Source: Dactylis glomerata (Eukaryota; Streptophyta; Magnoliopsida; Poales; Poaceae). Taken from it: 64,000 bases of DNA. Under the pieces are notes generated by a model. That model searched no databases. It was given only the letters and a program-made list of their open reading frames with translations, and had not been told where the DNA came from. How positions within the stretch are numbered: position 1 is the stretch's first letter; every line of letters begins with the position of its first letter. The translations under genes were made by a program, and so were the position numbers. Below are positions 21,591 to 33,465 of this stretch, piece by piece. The stretch covers positions 1-64,000 of the forward strand of contig QXEO01000411.1 of assembly GCA_007115705.1 (NCBI GenBank), in the 5' to 3' direction.

Positions 21591-24500
21591 CACTATAAGA
21601 AGAAACAGCTACGCCGACGGCCACAGGCCGTCGGGTTAGCATAAAAATGTCGTCGGGTCAGCCTAACCAGACGAATTTTTTCTGATGCCGTCGGGTCAGG
21701 TGCCGTCGGCATAATCGGGCGTCGGGCCAGGTCTAAAGGCCGTCGGGTCAGCTTTTACCGTCGGCGTAGGCTAACCCGACGGCCAAAAAATACCGTCGGG
21801 TCAGGTAAAGCCGTCGGGTCAGCTCATTTTCGGTTTTTTCAAAAAAAAATCAAATTTTTTTAAAAAAATCAAACTTTTTATTTTTTTTTGTACTTTTTCA
21901 TTTTCTTTGATTTTTTCTTTTTTTTCAATTTTTTGTTATCTCTCTAATGATATTACAATAATGACTTCCCGCTCGGTCACCCATCCTCAGATTGCTACAA
22001 GGCCAGCACGCTTAACTCCTAAGTTCTATTTGAATAAGCTACACCTACACTACTAAGTTCTTATTGATATTAGTAGCATATCAATCCTCTTAAGTCATGT
22101 GTGTCTATATAACTGTGTGTAAGTATATATGTGTTTATATCTATATGTGTGTAGGTATGTATAGGCATGTGCATATGTGTTTGTTAACATTTGGAAAAAA
22201 AATTAAAAACTTTCAAAAAATTAAAAATAAAACCATTTAAAAAATTAAAATCATCAAAAAAATTAAAAGAAATCAATAAATTCAAAAAAATTCAAAAAAT
22301 TAAAAAATCATTTTTGGATCCACAACACATCATTTTTTCACTAAACTTTAAGCTTTAAAGCAGGACTCCGCATCGTCTGTTCGCGATTGGGAGTTTCGTG
22401 CATAGTCGTTTTCATATGGGTCTAGAACGAGACGTAATTAATTAAAAAATCACAAAAATGCGAAACCTTTTCGTGGCGTCATTTTATATCACCTCGATAT
22501 GGAAAAAATTCAAACCTTGATAAAAGCAATTTACCAGAAAGTCCCTTCACAAAAATGACCTACCAAGTTCGAGGTTGCATGGCTTTTGGGTCAAATAAGC
22601 TAGGTTTAGTCCTGATCATGGCATAGTTTGTCAAAACGAGGCCATATCGAATATGTGTGTGGCCCTTGGGATGGCAAGGAATGCCACAAAGGCCGATTTT
22701 TGTTTTGTCCCATGAAAAGTGTGTTTTCCATTTTTGAAGTGCCGAAATCGGGTTTTTTTGTGAGGCAGCTACCAAAACGGCTTACGAAAAGCTAGCCACA
22801 ACATCCCACATAAATAATAAACCACCTGGGATACATATATCAGCTCTTGTTTCATCGCGCAAAATTTTAGAGTTATTTTTTGAATTTTACACAAACTCAT
22901 GCCGATTTCGCTGGAACCGGGGTGGGTTTGCCCTTTAGCTCTAATAAGACGAGCTCCTAATTTTTTACAAAAATTATTTTTAGATCCGCAACATGTCATT
23001 TCTTCACTAAACTTTGCCCATTAAAGCGGGACTCCATACCGCCTGGCCATGAGCGCGAGTTTCGTGCGTTGTCATGTTCATGCGGGTCCAGAATCAGGCA
23101 TAACTAATTCAAAAAAATCGCAAAAATGTGAGACCTTCGCGTGTCATCATTTTATATCACCTAGATGTGGGAAAAAATTCAAACCTTGATAAAAGCAATT
23201 TACTAGAAAGTCCCTTCACAAAAATAACCTACCAAGTTCGAGGTTGCATAGCTTTTAGATCAAATGAGCTAGGTTTGATCCTGATCATGGCATAGTTTGT
23301 CGAAACAAGGCCATATCGGACATGCGTGCGGCCCTTGGGACGGTAAGGAACGCCACGAAGGCCGATTTTCGTTTCGTCCCATGAAAAGTGTGTTTTTCAT
23401 TTTTGGAGTGCCGAAATCGGTTTTTTTGTGAGGCAGCTACCAAAACGGCTTACGAAAAGCTGGGCACAACACCCTACGTAAATAATAGACCACCTGGGAT
23501 ACATATATCAGCTTTTGTTTCAACACACAAACTTTCAGAGTTATCTTTTGAATTTTACACAAACTCATGCCGATTTCGCTGGAACCGGGGTGGGTTTGTC
23601 CTTTAGCTCTAATAAGGCGAGCTCCTAATTTTTTGCAAAAATCATTTTCATCCGCAACATGTTATTTCTTCACTAAACTTTGCCCGTTAAAGCGGGACTC
23701 CGCACCGCCTGGCCATGAGCGCGAGTTTCGTGCGTTGTCATATTCATGCGGGTCCAAAATCAGGCATAACTAATTCAAAATAAATCGCAAAAATGTGAGA
23801 CCTTCGCGTGGCGTCATTTTATATCACCTAGATGTGGGGAAAAAATTCAAACCTTGATAAAAGCAATTTACCAAAAAGTCCCTTTATAAAAATGACCTAC
23901 CAAGTTCAAGATTGCATGGCTTTTAGATCAAATGAGCTTGGTTTGGTCCTGATCATGGCATAGTTTGTCGAAAAAAGGACATATCGGACATGTGTGTGGC
24001 CCTTGGGATGGCTAGGAACTCCACGAAGAATGATTTTTGTTTCGTCCCATGAAAAGTGTGTCTTCCATTTTCGGAGTGCCGAAATCGGGGTTTTTTGTGA
24101 GGCAGCTACCAAAATGGTTTACGGAAAGCTAGGCACAATACCCCACATAAATAATAGACCACATGAGATACATATATCAGCTCTTGTTTCATCACGCAAA
24201 CTTTCAGAGTTATTTTTTAAATTTTACACAAACTCATGCCGATTTCGCTGGAACCGGGGTGGGTTTGCCCTTTAGCTCTAATAAGACGAGCTCCTAATTT
24301 TTTGCAAAAATTATTTTTAGATCCGCAACATGTCATTTCTTCACTAAACTTTGACCGTTAAAGTAAAAAGTGCATTTTCCATTTTCGGAGTACCAAAATC
24401 GGGTTTTTAATTTTCCTAATTTAAGTTTTTTGCAAAATATGTCAAAATTCAAGTTTCTTAATTTTTCTAACAACTAGATCATGTAACATAACTACACCCC

Positions 24501-24758
24501 AAAGGATTTTTTTTTTGAATTTTTTTTACCATTTTCTTTTATTTTTTGCAAAACAGAAAAGACGATCAAAAAATAAAAGTACCTGACCCGACGGCTTTGC
24601 CGTCGGGTTAGGTCCCCTGAATAATCTACGCCGACGGCATATCTAAGCCGACGGCCAAATTTCGGCCACGCCCGAGGCCAGGGCCTATGCCGACGGCCCC
24701 GATAAAAAGCCGTTGGCTTAGGTATTGGCCGTCGGCGTAGCAGTTTGTTCCTGTAGTG
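21591..24758. mobile_element. CACTA (En/Spm) element, non-autonomous
   Basis: Starts CACTATAAGAAGAAACAGCT and ends with the matching inverted terminus (CACTACAGGAACAAACTGCT on the minus strand), both followed inward by ACGCCGACGGCC. Flanked by the 3-bp TSD ATA (21588-21590 and 24759-24761). Subterminal regions are packed with direct and inverted copies of CCGTCGGGT/GCCGACGG, typical transposase-binding repeats. The interior is a tandem array without coding capacity, so it needs a partner element. Confidence 0.92.
22310..24365 (+). repeat. ~665-bp tandem array inside the CACTA element
   Basis: About three copies of one unit. The anchor AAGTCCCTTCACAAAAAT occurs near 22540 and 23208 and, slightly changed, near 23876, a period of about 668 bp. 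Another anchor (TCCGCAACATGTCATTTCTT) recurs near 22985 and 23650, with a diverged first copy near 22320 and a last one near 24322. The few open frames inside repeat with the array and are not genes. Confidence 0.85.
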
Positions 24759-24761
24759 ATA

Positions 24762-24985
24762 TGATTTATAAACTGGTCAATATATTTTATTGCGTGTTAT
24801 ACAACAGACAATTTAAACTAACAACAAAACGTGTTGCCATGTTTCCGGATTCAAAATAAGATTTCCAACTAATATCAGTTCATTTGAATGCGATTATCCC
24901 AATTTATTTAGTAGTCCCAACTTGCAATTGTGCTTGGTTTTTATTGTTTAAAAGTATCTGCTAGCTGCGGATGTTTGATCGGAAT
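24762..24985. other. Spacer between CACTA element and element B
   Basis: AT-rich. No feature seen. Confidence 0.5.
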
Positions 24986-24990
24986 ACAGC

Positions 24991-25325
24991 TGACGAGGGT
25001 TAACTCGACAAATGTCCTAAATGAAGGACTTAGGATCGGGGAGATAGGGCGTCGGATAAACTCGAAGGTAAAGTTAGTCGAAATAGGTGTATATCAAAAG
25101 TAAACTTGGGTGTTCAACCTGGCTTGCTTTCAATCTGCCCTACACCGTCCCCTCCTGGCCCCTATATATAGATGGCCAGGTCTCGAGGATCGGGTAGGGT
25201 CCGATACAGATTACAAATATCGACATACGGTAATAACTCGTATTCGACTAACATTATAATTGGGCCTAGCACAACGGGCCTCAGGGGTACTCAACTAACG
25301 GGCTCTATTAGCTATACCCTTGTCA
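24991..25325 (-). repeat. 3' LTR of element B
   Basis: 335 bp, complete TGACGAGG...TTGTCA in plus-strand reading. Its reverse complement is closely similar to the LTRs of element A, including the CTGGCC-TATATATA-GGCCAG promoter core. Confidence 0.93.
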
Positions 25326-26240
25326 GTAGCCCCTGAGATTCTACCAGAATTGCAGATTCAGGTTGAATCTCTAATCTTCAAATCTTGACTTGATCAATTC
25401 TTCATATCTTCAAATCTTCGACTTGGTCTTTCGACTTATATTTCATGATATTCTTTCGCAAGGGGTTTTGATGAACAAGCCTGACAACTCTGACGGATCA
25501 AGAGGTCAGTTAACTACCGGAACAGATACTTGCCACCTACTTCAAATTTAATCCCCTTGGATTTGAATTCGGGATACCGGTCAAACCCACTCTTTTGCCG
25601 CATTTAGGACTTACAAAGAATGAATCCCAGTGATTCTCAGGGTACCCAGTGCGTCCACCAGGATTTTCTTCGCGTCGTAGACACGGATACATACCAGCAG
25701 AGCGCATCCATGTGCGTATACCAGGCCACACAGGACGGATCCCGGGGTCTTACCTTCATGATAAATCACGGCATTTGAGTTTCATTGCGATAACGCAACT
25801 CGAGAATCTTATGTCGCAGTCAAATTTTGACTGAAAATATTCGGGTTTCTGCAACCAAAAAACTCGCTCCCGATGGGAGTAATCTCTCTCCAATTTGTCG
25901 ACTACGTAGTCGAAGTTTTGTATACTTATCCTTCTGCATCTTCAATATTGATCATTTCATCTCTATCGGGTGTGCGCTCAGCGCTCCCGATGGGAGTAGC
26001 CCCCGAGGCTATGTTTGGGGACTTGTAGTCAAGCATAGGCTCAAAGTTCAGCTCTTCTTTCTTCTGTGGATATCTTACTGTTGACGAGCCCCCGAGTCCA
26101 TGTCGAGGTTTTCATATCGCATAATCTCCTTTTCTTATCCTTCTTTATTGATAATATCGTCTGCTGTGCGCAGATTTTAACTTCTATTGTGAATTTATGT
26201 TCACGGGCTTTGCTGTAGCCCGAGAGCCCAATAGTATGTG
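25326..26240 (-). other. 3' non-coding region of element B
   Basis: Near-copy (inverted) of the end of element A, including the GCTCCCGATGGGAGTAG motif and the AAGTCGAA-type tract. No coding region. Confidence 0.7.
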
Positions 26241-26242
26241 CT

Positions 26243-26250
26243 TATAAATA
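26243..26250 (+). promoter_or_regulatory. TATA box of the antisense AT-hook/B3 gene
   Basis: TATAAATA, 106 bp upstream of the ATG at 26356. A CT-rich leader follows, as in many plant 5' UTRs. Confidence 0.55.
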
Positions 26251-26355
26251 AGGCGCCTCCTGATTAAGGTAAAAAAAACCCTAATCAGACTCCTCCTCCG
26301 CCGCCTCATCTTCTTCCTCCATCCAGGGTTTTTCCGGGTTTTTTCCATTGTGCTC

Positions 26356-26924
26356 ATGGCTGATGCTCAAGGTTCTCGTCTGACCCTTGGTTCCCCGGTA
26401 GCGCACGAGGTCGGGGTCGCCCTCGTGGAAGCAAGAATAAGAAGACCACGCCAGCCGCCGCAGGAACTTCTTCTGACGCTCCGGCTAAGCGCCGTCCCGG
26501 CCGCCCACCTGGTAGCAAGAATAAGCCCAAGGTGACCAGCGCCGCTCCAGGCCCTGCTGCTCCTCCTCTTGCTCTGCCTGCCGCTCCCACTGCTCCTCCT
26601 CAAATCTTCTCCTTCCTCTGCATTGCCATGGCGCAGTGCCGTGAGATTCAGCGTCTGCCGCTGAATTTTACGAAGTTTATGGATGGCCGCAAACTGTGAG
26701 AGGCGGTTCTCCGTGAACAATCTGGCGGTGGCATCCCATACGAGGTGGAGGTATGGTACGATGGCAACGGCGAGCAGTACTTCAGGGGTGGCTGGTCGCA
26801 GTTTGCGGAGGACCATGACATCCGCCAAGGTTTCTTCATGGCTTTCGACTTCCATATCAGGACGTCGAAGTTTGATGTGAAGATCTTCGATGGCACTCTT
26901 TGCCAGAAGGAGTACGAAGCTTGA
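26356..26924 (+). pseudogene. AT-hook plus B3-domain DNA-binding protein, antisense cargo of element B
   Basis: The frame begins MADAQGSRLTLGSP at 26356, slips by one base before about 26406, then continues to a stop at 26922 with one in-frame TGA at 26697. Two AT-hook cores are visible (RGRPRGSKNKK and KRRPGRPPGSKNK), then a Pro/Ala linker. A plant B3 domain follows: LPLNFTKFMDGRK near the start, GGWSQFAEDHDI in the middle, then GFFMAFDFH and KFDVKIFDGTLCQKEY at the end. AT-hooks bind the minor groove of AT-rich DNA and B3 domains bind short DNA motifs, so the intact protein would be nuclear. It runs opposite to gag-pol, with its own TATA box and a downstream AATAAA near 27003. This copy is broken. 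Confidence 0.8.
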
Positions 26925-27360
26925 AGTCTACTTCCATTAGGACTTGCTGTGTTTTTTATGTAATTTCTTTTTATCATGTCCTTGCTACCATGCTTATCTG
27001 TAATAAATATTATCCAAGTACTCGATGTCTTTTGCTAGTACCATGAGAACAAGTTATGTTCTGAGGTATGTTTTCCATATATCGGGTTCTTTGCGAACCA
27101 AAAATAATGTCGGGTTCTTTTTATGAACCAAGTTCTATCAATATTCATTGGGTTGTCTAAACAACCTTATAATAAGAAAGAAGCCTCCATCTTGTCATAA
27201 TAATTCTTTTCGTACGACCCATGGGTTGAAGCCCCCGAGCGGAGAAGTAACACAAGAATCGTACAATTTTGTCGAGTTCAACCCAAAGAACCCGACCTGT
27301 GGCCTCATGTTCTGGGTTCAGAAGGCTTAACTCGAATATATTGATATCTCTATATTTAGT
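26925..27360. other. Spacer between antisense gene and integrase of B
   Basis: Non-coding. It holds repeats of CGGGTTCTTT and a poly(A) signal-like AATAAA for the antisense gene. The two genes end tail to tail here. Confidence 0.5.
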
Positions 27361-28328
27361 CTACGCGTAAAAACGTCGTAGCTGTTCTGCATTCCACGGG
27401 TTGCTCTCGTCCTTCCCAGTCTTCTTATCTTGTAGTCGATATGCTCCTCCTGGTATTACTTCCGTGACGATGTAAGGTCCCACCCAAGGGGACTCCAATT
27501 TCCCGTGGCTGTCTTGCCTGAGTCGCAAAACAAGGTCTCCCACCACGAAGGATCGTGGACGAACTCGACTACTATGGTAGTTTCGCAGGCTTTGTTGATA
27601 TTGTGTAGCCCTTTCTAATGCTTTATCTCTTGCTTCATCTAATGCATCGACATCATCTTGCAATGCTCCTGTTGATGTTGCCTCGTCATATGCTGTCACT
27701 CTTGGAGCCTCGTGTGTAACTTCGACTGGAAGCACGGCTTCGGCGCCATGGACCAGGAAGAAAGGAGTTTCTTGAGTTGCCGCATTAGGAGTAGTTCTTA
27801 GCCTCCACAGAACGGAGGGTAATTCTTCCACCCAAGCGCTCTTGGCTTTCTCGAGAGGTGCTAAAAGCCTCTTTTTTATTCCACTACATATCAGGCCATT
27901 GGCTTTTTCGACTTGCCCGTTCGTCTTCGGGTGCGCCACCGATGCGAACTTGAGCTTGATCCCCGATCCTTCGCAGTAACTTTTGAATTCTTTTGACGTA
28001 AAATTTGTCCCATTGTCTGTGATGATGCTATGTGGTACACCAAAACGAAAAACTATTGACTTGATGAAGCTAATTGCCGCTGTAGAATCTTGAGTTGTTA
28101 CTGGAGCCGCTTCCACCCATTTAGTGAATTTATCGACTGCCACTAGCATGTAGACATGCCCTCCTGGCCAAGATTTGTGCAACTTTCCCACCATGTCAAG
28201 GCCCCATTGTGCGAAGGGCCAAGATAATGGTATTGTTTGTAGCTCCGCTGCTGGTGCATGTGGTCTGGATGCAAACCTTTGACATGCTTCGCACTTTCAA
28301 ACTATATCTTTTGCGTCCTCAATGGCTG
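27361..28328 (-). pseudogene. Integrase domain of element B
   Basis: The open part 27361-28194 holds the catalytic core: Asp in AVDKFTKWVE, Asp in ITDNGTNF, Glu in NGQVEKANG (the D,D,E triad, all present). The C-terminal part has a VGDLVLRL...GPYIVTEV segment typical of Gypsy integrase and ends RRFYA. Upstream in the same frame is the CX2C part of the zinc-binding module (KCEACQ), but a TGA at 28297 precedes it. Integrase inserts the cDNA into the genome. The core itself looks undamaged. Confidence 0.9.
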
Positions 28329-29345
28329 TTAACCAGTAGAATCCCATCGAAAAGCTTTTGCTGCTATTGCTCTGCTACTAGCATGATGGCCATATATTCC
28401 ACCATGTATGTCTTTCAATATTGCTTGCCCTTCCTGGGTTGTGACACAACGCTGTAAAACGCCGGTAATACTTCTCTTATATAGTTTTCCTTCCAACACG
28501 ACAAACGCTTTCGCTCTTCGAGTTATCCTCTTAGCCTCCACTGCATCTTCTGGTAGCTTTTTATTTATTATGTACGCAAGATATGGCTGCATCCATGTTT
28601 CTTCTATCATCATGACCTCCTCTGGTTCTGTCGTAGCCCCCGAGCCTGCCGTGGTAGTCGAACTTTTAGCACTTTTTATTGATCTTTCCACTATTTCTTC
28701 CCAAAATACTCCAGACGGTATAGGTAAGCACTGTGATCCAATATTTGCTAAAGTGTCGGCTTCTTCATTGCTGTTCCTGCTGATGTGAGAGACTTCGCAT
28801 CCATCGAACGTTCCTTCTAGATAATGGTACAAATTCTTGTAGGCCATCATGTTGTCATTGATTGTGTCACACCTGTTCATAACTTGCTGAACAACAAGGT
28901 TAGAATCTCCAAATATTTTTAGGCGAGTTGCTCCGCAAGCTTTAGCCATCTTCATTCCGTGCAACAAAGCCTCGTACTCCGCTTCATTGTTAGAAGCCTG
29001 TAGAAAGCTCATCCTTAACACATACTTTAATTTGTCGCCATGAGGCGATATCAACACTACTCCTGCGCCTGCGCCTTGGACTCGCTTAGAACCATCGAAG
29101 TACATTGTCCAAGTACTCGATAAATCTGGTGGTCCCGTGCTTTGCAGCTCGAGCCACTCTGCTATAAAATCTGGCAAGATTTGCGACTTGATCGCCTTCC
29201 TCTTTTCGTACGTGATGTCCATGGGAGATAAATCGATTCCCCACAAAGAGACACGTCCCGTCGCTAAAGGATTGTTCAATATGTTTGATAGTGGCGCTTC
29301 GTTAACCACTATAATTGGGTGCACAGTAAAATACTATCGTAGTTT
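28329..29345 (-). pseudogene. RNase H domain and integrase zinc-finger start of element B
   Basis: Open from 29324. The catalytic acidic residues are visible in YFDGSK, NNEAEYEALL, GDSNLVVQQ and NEEADTLAN, the usual D-E-D-D order. The linker leads to the histidines of the integrase zinc finger (HGGIYGHH). The frame ends in TGA/TAG/TAA damage on both sides, with stops at 29346 and 29334 before it. A frameshift near 28345 moves the reading to the integrase frame. Confidence 0.88.
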
Positions 29346-30551
29346 TCACGCAGTTCTGAAGACACTGTATGCCAACTTCTGATAATGCGGGTACCTCTGT
29401 TTGGTTGGAGATAGCACTTCACTGATGAAATATACTGGTCTCTGGACGCCGTGGGCTTTGCCTTCTTCACTTCTTTCGACCACTAGAACTGTACTTACCA
29501 CCTGACGAGTTGCGACAATGTATAACAATAGTGGCTCTTTTTCTTTAGGTGCGACCAGCACTGGTGGCGTGGAAAGCACTTTTTTCAATTGCGCAAACGC
29601 TGCGTCTGCTTCTTCTGTCCACTCGAATTTGTCATCTGACTTCTTCATAAGTGCATAAAAAGGAAGCGCCTTCTCCCCTAGTCGAGCAACGAAACGACTT
29701 AATGCCGCGACGCGTCCTGCCAATTTCTGTACGTCGTGGAGTTTCGTGGGTTTCCCCATTGTTAGAATTGCTTGAATCTTCTCTGGATTTGCCTCTATTC
29801 CTCGTGCTGATACCAAGAATCCTAAGAGTTGCCCTGCTGAAACTCCAAAGGAACACTTTGTCGGGTTCAGCTTAAGCTTGTACTTTGTCAGGTTGTCGAA
29901 GGTTTCTGCCAAATCGCCGATTAAAGATTTCTCCTCTCTTGTGGTGATGACTACATCATCAATGTAGACTTGTATGTTGCGCCCTATTTGGCTCCCGAGG
30001 CAATTTTGCATCATCCTTTGATAAGTTGCTCCTGCATTTTTTAGGCCGAACGGCGTCACTTGGTAGCAAAATACCCCATATGGTGTGATGAAGGACGTTT
30101 TCTCTTCGTCTTCTTTCTTCAGTTTGATCTGATTATAGCCAGAATATGCGTCCAAAAAGGAAAGCCTTGCGCACCCCGCTGTTGAATCGATTATTTGATC
30201 GATGCGGGGTAAGGGGAAGGGATCCTTTGGACAATGCTTATTGAGAGATGTGTAGTCGACACATACTCTTTATACGTCTGTGTTCTTCTTGGGTACTATT
30301 AGTGGGTTCGACACCCAACTCGAAGTTTTGATTTCTCTGATGAATCCAGCATTTTCTAATCTGTGTAATTCTAACGCTATTGCCTTCCTCTTAGGTTCAT
30401 CAAATCGCCTTAATGGTAGCTTGACTGGTTTCGCCTTGGGATCTACATTAAGTGCGTGCTCGACGAGTTCCCTGGGAACCCCTGGCATGTCCGATGGACA
30501 CCAAGCAAAGATTTCCCAGTGCTCACAGAGGAACTCGATGAGCGCGCCTTC
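29346..30551 (-). pseudogene. Reverse transcriptase domain of element B
   Basis: Ty3/Gypsy reverse transcriptase in the same frame as gag. The N-terminal part (30270-30488) has PLRRFDEPKRKAI. A TAA at 30270 follows. The rest (29349-30155) has DAYSGYNQI, the catalytic YIDD box (VYIDDVVIT), LGFLVSARGIEANP, and the connection domain. It copies the element RNA into DNA. The active-site aspartates are intact, but the stops exclude a functional product from this copy. Confidence 0.92.
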
Positions 30552-33428
30552 CTATGCGGGATCCAAGTTCACCGCAATTGATGTCGTCTTGTTTGGATCT
30601 GTAGGATGGACCTGAATTTTCTTCGAATCCTGCGTTGTGTCGAAAGCCTTATCTGGTAGGGATCGTCCAACGTCGGGCAGCACATTATGATCTGTTTCTC
30701 CCTTTAACCTCTCATATTCTGCTGTCATACCGATGGTTTGCGCCATCTTGTTGAATTCTCTGTCGCATGTGTTGGCTACTTCAAAGCTCCCTTGTACTGT
30801 GATTGTTCCTTTGGGCCCTGGAATTTTTAACGTAAGATACGCGTAATGTGGTACTGCCATAAATTTTGCAAATGCTGGGCGTCCCAGGATTGCATGATAT
30901 TGTGATGGCCAGTCCATGACTTCGAACTCCAGTTTCTCCCTTCTATAATTTTCGCTGCTGCCGAAGCAGACGTCGAGTTCGATCCTTCCCAGAGGGTAGT
31001 TTGCTGCTCCTGGCACTATCCCGTGGAAAGAGCAATCTGTTGGCTTCAGACTCGTCGGCGAGATGCACATTGCCTTTAGTGTTCTAGCATATATTAAGTT
31101 TATGCCGCTCCCTGCATCCATGAACACTCTTCCGATGTCGTATCCTCCTATTTGCGCTTTTAGAACCATGGGCGAGTGGCCCGGCCTGGGAACTTTCCTT
31201 GGGTGGTCTGCTCTACTGAACTTGACTGGTTGCTCTGACCATCGTAGGTACTCTGTTGTGGCTGGTGGTGATGATATTGCTAGATTTACTTGTCTGGATA
31301 TGCTCTTTCGCTCTTTCTTTGACTTGGGCACCGGTTGAATCATGGCTGATATGTATACTTTTGACTCTGAGTGCTTTACTAGCCTTTGCATTTGATATCC
31401 TTGACTTCTATGTCTTTCACCTTGTCTTCCTTCTTGACTTGAACCCATGGCGCTTTGCAACCTTAAGAATGTCCTGCAATCCTTCATCTGGTGGTTTGAA
31501 ACCCTTTTTCCATCGAGATACGCATAGTGGATTCGACAAGGTCCATATAGCATATCTTCGGCTGAGGGACCGGAGTATCTTGATTTTTCTACTCCTTTTG
31601 CTTGGAACTTCCTACTTTCATACCCTTCTTCTTCTTCTAGCCTGTATCCCGCGGCTACCTGATTTCGCCTTCCTTGATTATCCCTGCTGCGGTATCACCT
31701 CCTTTGTCGACTTGTTCTGTCGACTTCTGGCGATTGTCCTCTTTTGTTGTTATACGCATCCTCTCCATCAGCGAATTTGTTAGCTTGTTCCATTAGCTCC
31801 GCTACTGTCGTAGGTCTTGTTCTTCCTATTTCTTCCACAAGATCTGAGCGACGAAGTCCTTCCGAAAAGGCGTCTATTGCCCGTTCATCGGAGACGTCTT
31901 CTGCTGAGTTTTTGATTATACTCCAGCGTTGTATGTAAGAACGTAGTGTTTCGCCTTTCTTCTGCACACATGCTTTAACTTCTTCCAATGATGCTGGGCG
32001 CTTGTATGTAGAACGAAAACTTCTTGTGAACTGACTTTCGAGTTCCCCCCAGCTTCCAATGGATTCGTCGGGTAAGGTGTTCAACCAGGACCGTGCTGCG
32101 CCGGTGAGGTGTAGCTGCAAACTTTGCATTGCAGTCGCCTTTGTTACTCCTAGTATCTGTACTGCCTGGAGATAATCTGATAACCATAAGGTAGGTTCTT
32201 GCGACCCGTCGTACTTGTTCTGATCGTGGGGTAGTTTAAATCCTTTGGGTACTCGCGTTTTGCGAACCCTGCGGGTAAAGCATGATGCACCCATGTCTTT
32301 ATCATTGTCTTCGTAATTTTCTTCCCTCCAAGCATGCCGCGATTTATCTACTCGAGCTTGTGCTATTATACTTCTTGCGTCCTCCTTCCTTTTCTGTCGC
32401 TTTTTTTCTTCCAATGACTTACTATAGTCATCATCTGAGCAATTATATCTGAACTTCTCCTTGCGTCTTTCCTTGTAGCTTGTCGACTTCGCCTCTGGGC
32501 CTAGCTCCCTGATCTTTCCTTCTACTATTTCGAGGCTTCGCATCGCAGCTCGGTGCATATCTTCTCGCGGGTCTCCATGCTCTGGTCTTGTAGCTAGCAG
32601 ATACGCTTGCGCCGCTGCCAATGCTGCCTCTGGCATTTTTTGTATCAGGTCGTCTTCCTCCTCCTCTGGTTGCGGGGTGGGGCTCCTTGAGTACCCTCAC
32701 GCCCCCCTGTTGTGTTTTGGATCTCTGCGCCTACCTCTGTTGTATTCTGAATCTTCACTATAATCTTCCCAGTATTCTTCCCTTGACATACTGTTATTGT
32801 CTTGAAACATCATGTCTCTCTCCTCCCTTAATTTCTTCTTGTGTTGGTGTAGTGCATACTAATATCCCATTAGATCTTCTCTTCTCGATCCCTCGGGTAC
32901 TTCTGTTCCATGATTAATGGCCGACGTAATCATTCTCCATTCACCAGCCGAGACGTGGACTTTCTCTTTTTCCTTTTTGTTGTGATCTTTCACTTTGTCG
33001 ACTTGCCTGTCAACCTTTTTGCTTCCTTCGCTGTTGTTTCCTTCTTCTGCTTCAGTGATAATGACGCATATCTGATGTACCTTAGAGACGCCACTGCTTC
33101 CTCCGGCGAAGTCCTTTGCGTTGTTGTGCGTCTGACACGCTTTTTCTTCTGAGTCGAGATTTTCTTCAATTTCGTCGCCTTCTGCGATTGATGCTTTTTC
33201 TAAGCTGACCGGCGAGTTCACCTCACTAGAAGAGCCTTCTGATGACTCCAACGTTTCCTCCATTTCGGGCTTTCTTGCCGATGGATCTGGTTTCGTCGAG
33301 TCCAAGAGGCGGGATGAACCCGATGGCCCGATGAGGATGCTGAAACTTCCAATTGTCAACTCCGTCTCATGACTTTCGTCGAGTTCTGATCTGCTGTTGG
33401 CTAAAAGCGAAAAAGCCGTCGAATTCAT
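30552..33428 (-). pseudogene. gag: gag and aspartic protease frame of element B
   Basis: One frame, start Met taken at 33428 as in element A. In-frame stops: 32859 (TAG), 32697 (TGA), 31695 (TGA) and 30552 (TAG). The capsid domain lies at about 31750-32200 (motifs LTGAARSWLNTLPDESIGSW and RAIDAFSEGLRR). The protease part at about 30800-31200 has an intact active site DAGSG and the ILGRPAF motif. The sequence is closely similar to the gag-protease of element A throughout, which supports the pairing. Protein from an intact B-type copy could package A-type RNA. Confidence 0.9.
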
Positions 33429-33445
33429 GATTCCAACGCCCAAGT

Positions 33446-33463
33446 TCCCCACGGTCGGCGCCA
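33446..33463 (-). other. Primer binding site of element B
   Basis: Minus-strand TGGCGCCGACCGTGGGGA, identical to the site of element A, 2 bp inside the 5' LTR. Confidence 0.8.
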
Positions 33464-33465
33464 AT

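Noticed and set aside
23388..24275. Several 60-90-codon frames in the CACTA interior
   Set aside because: They recur with the tandem repeat and are interrupted differently in each copy.
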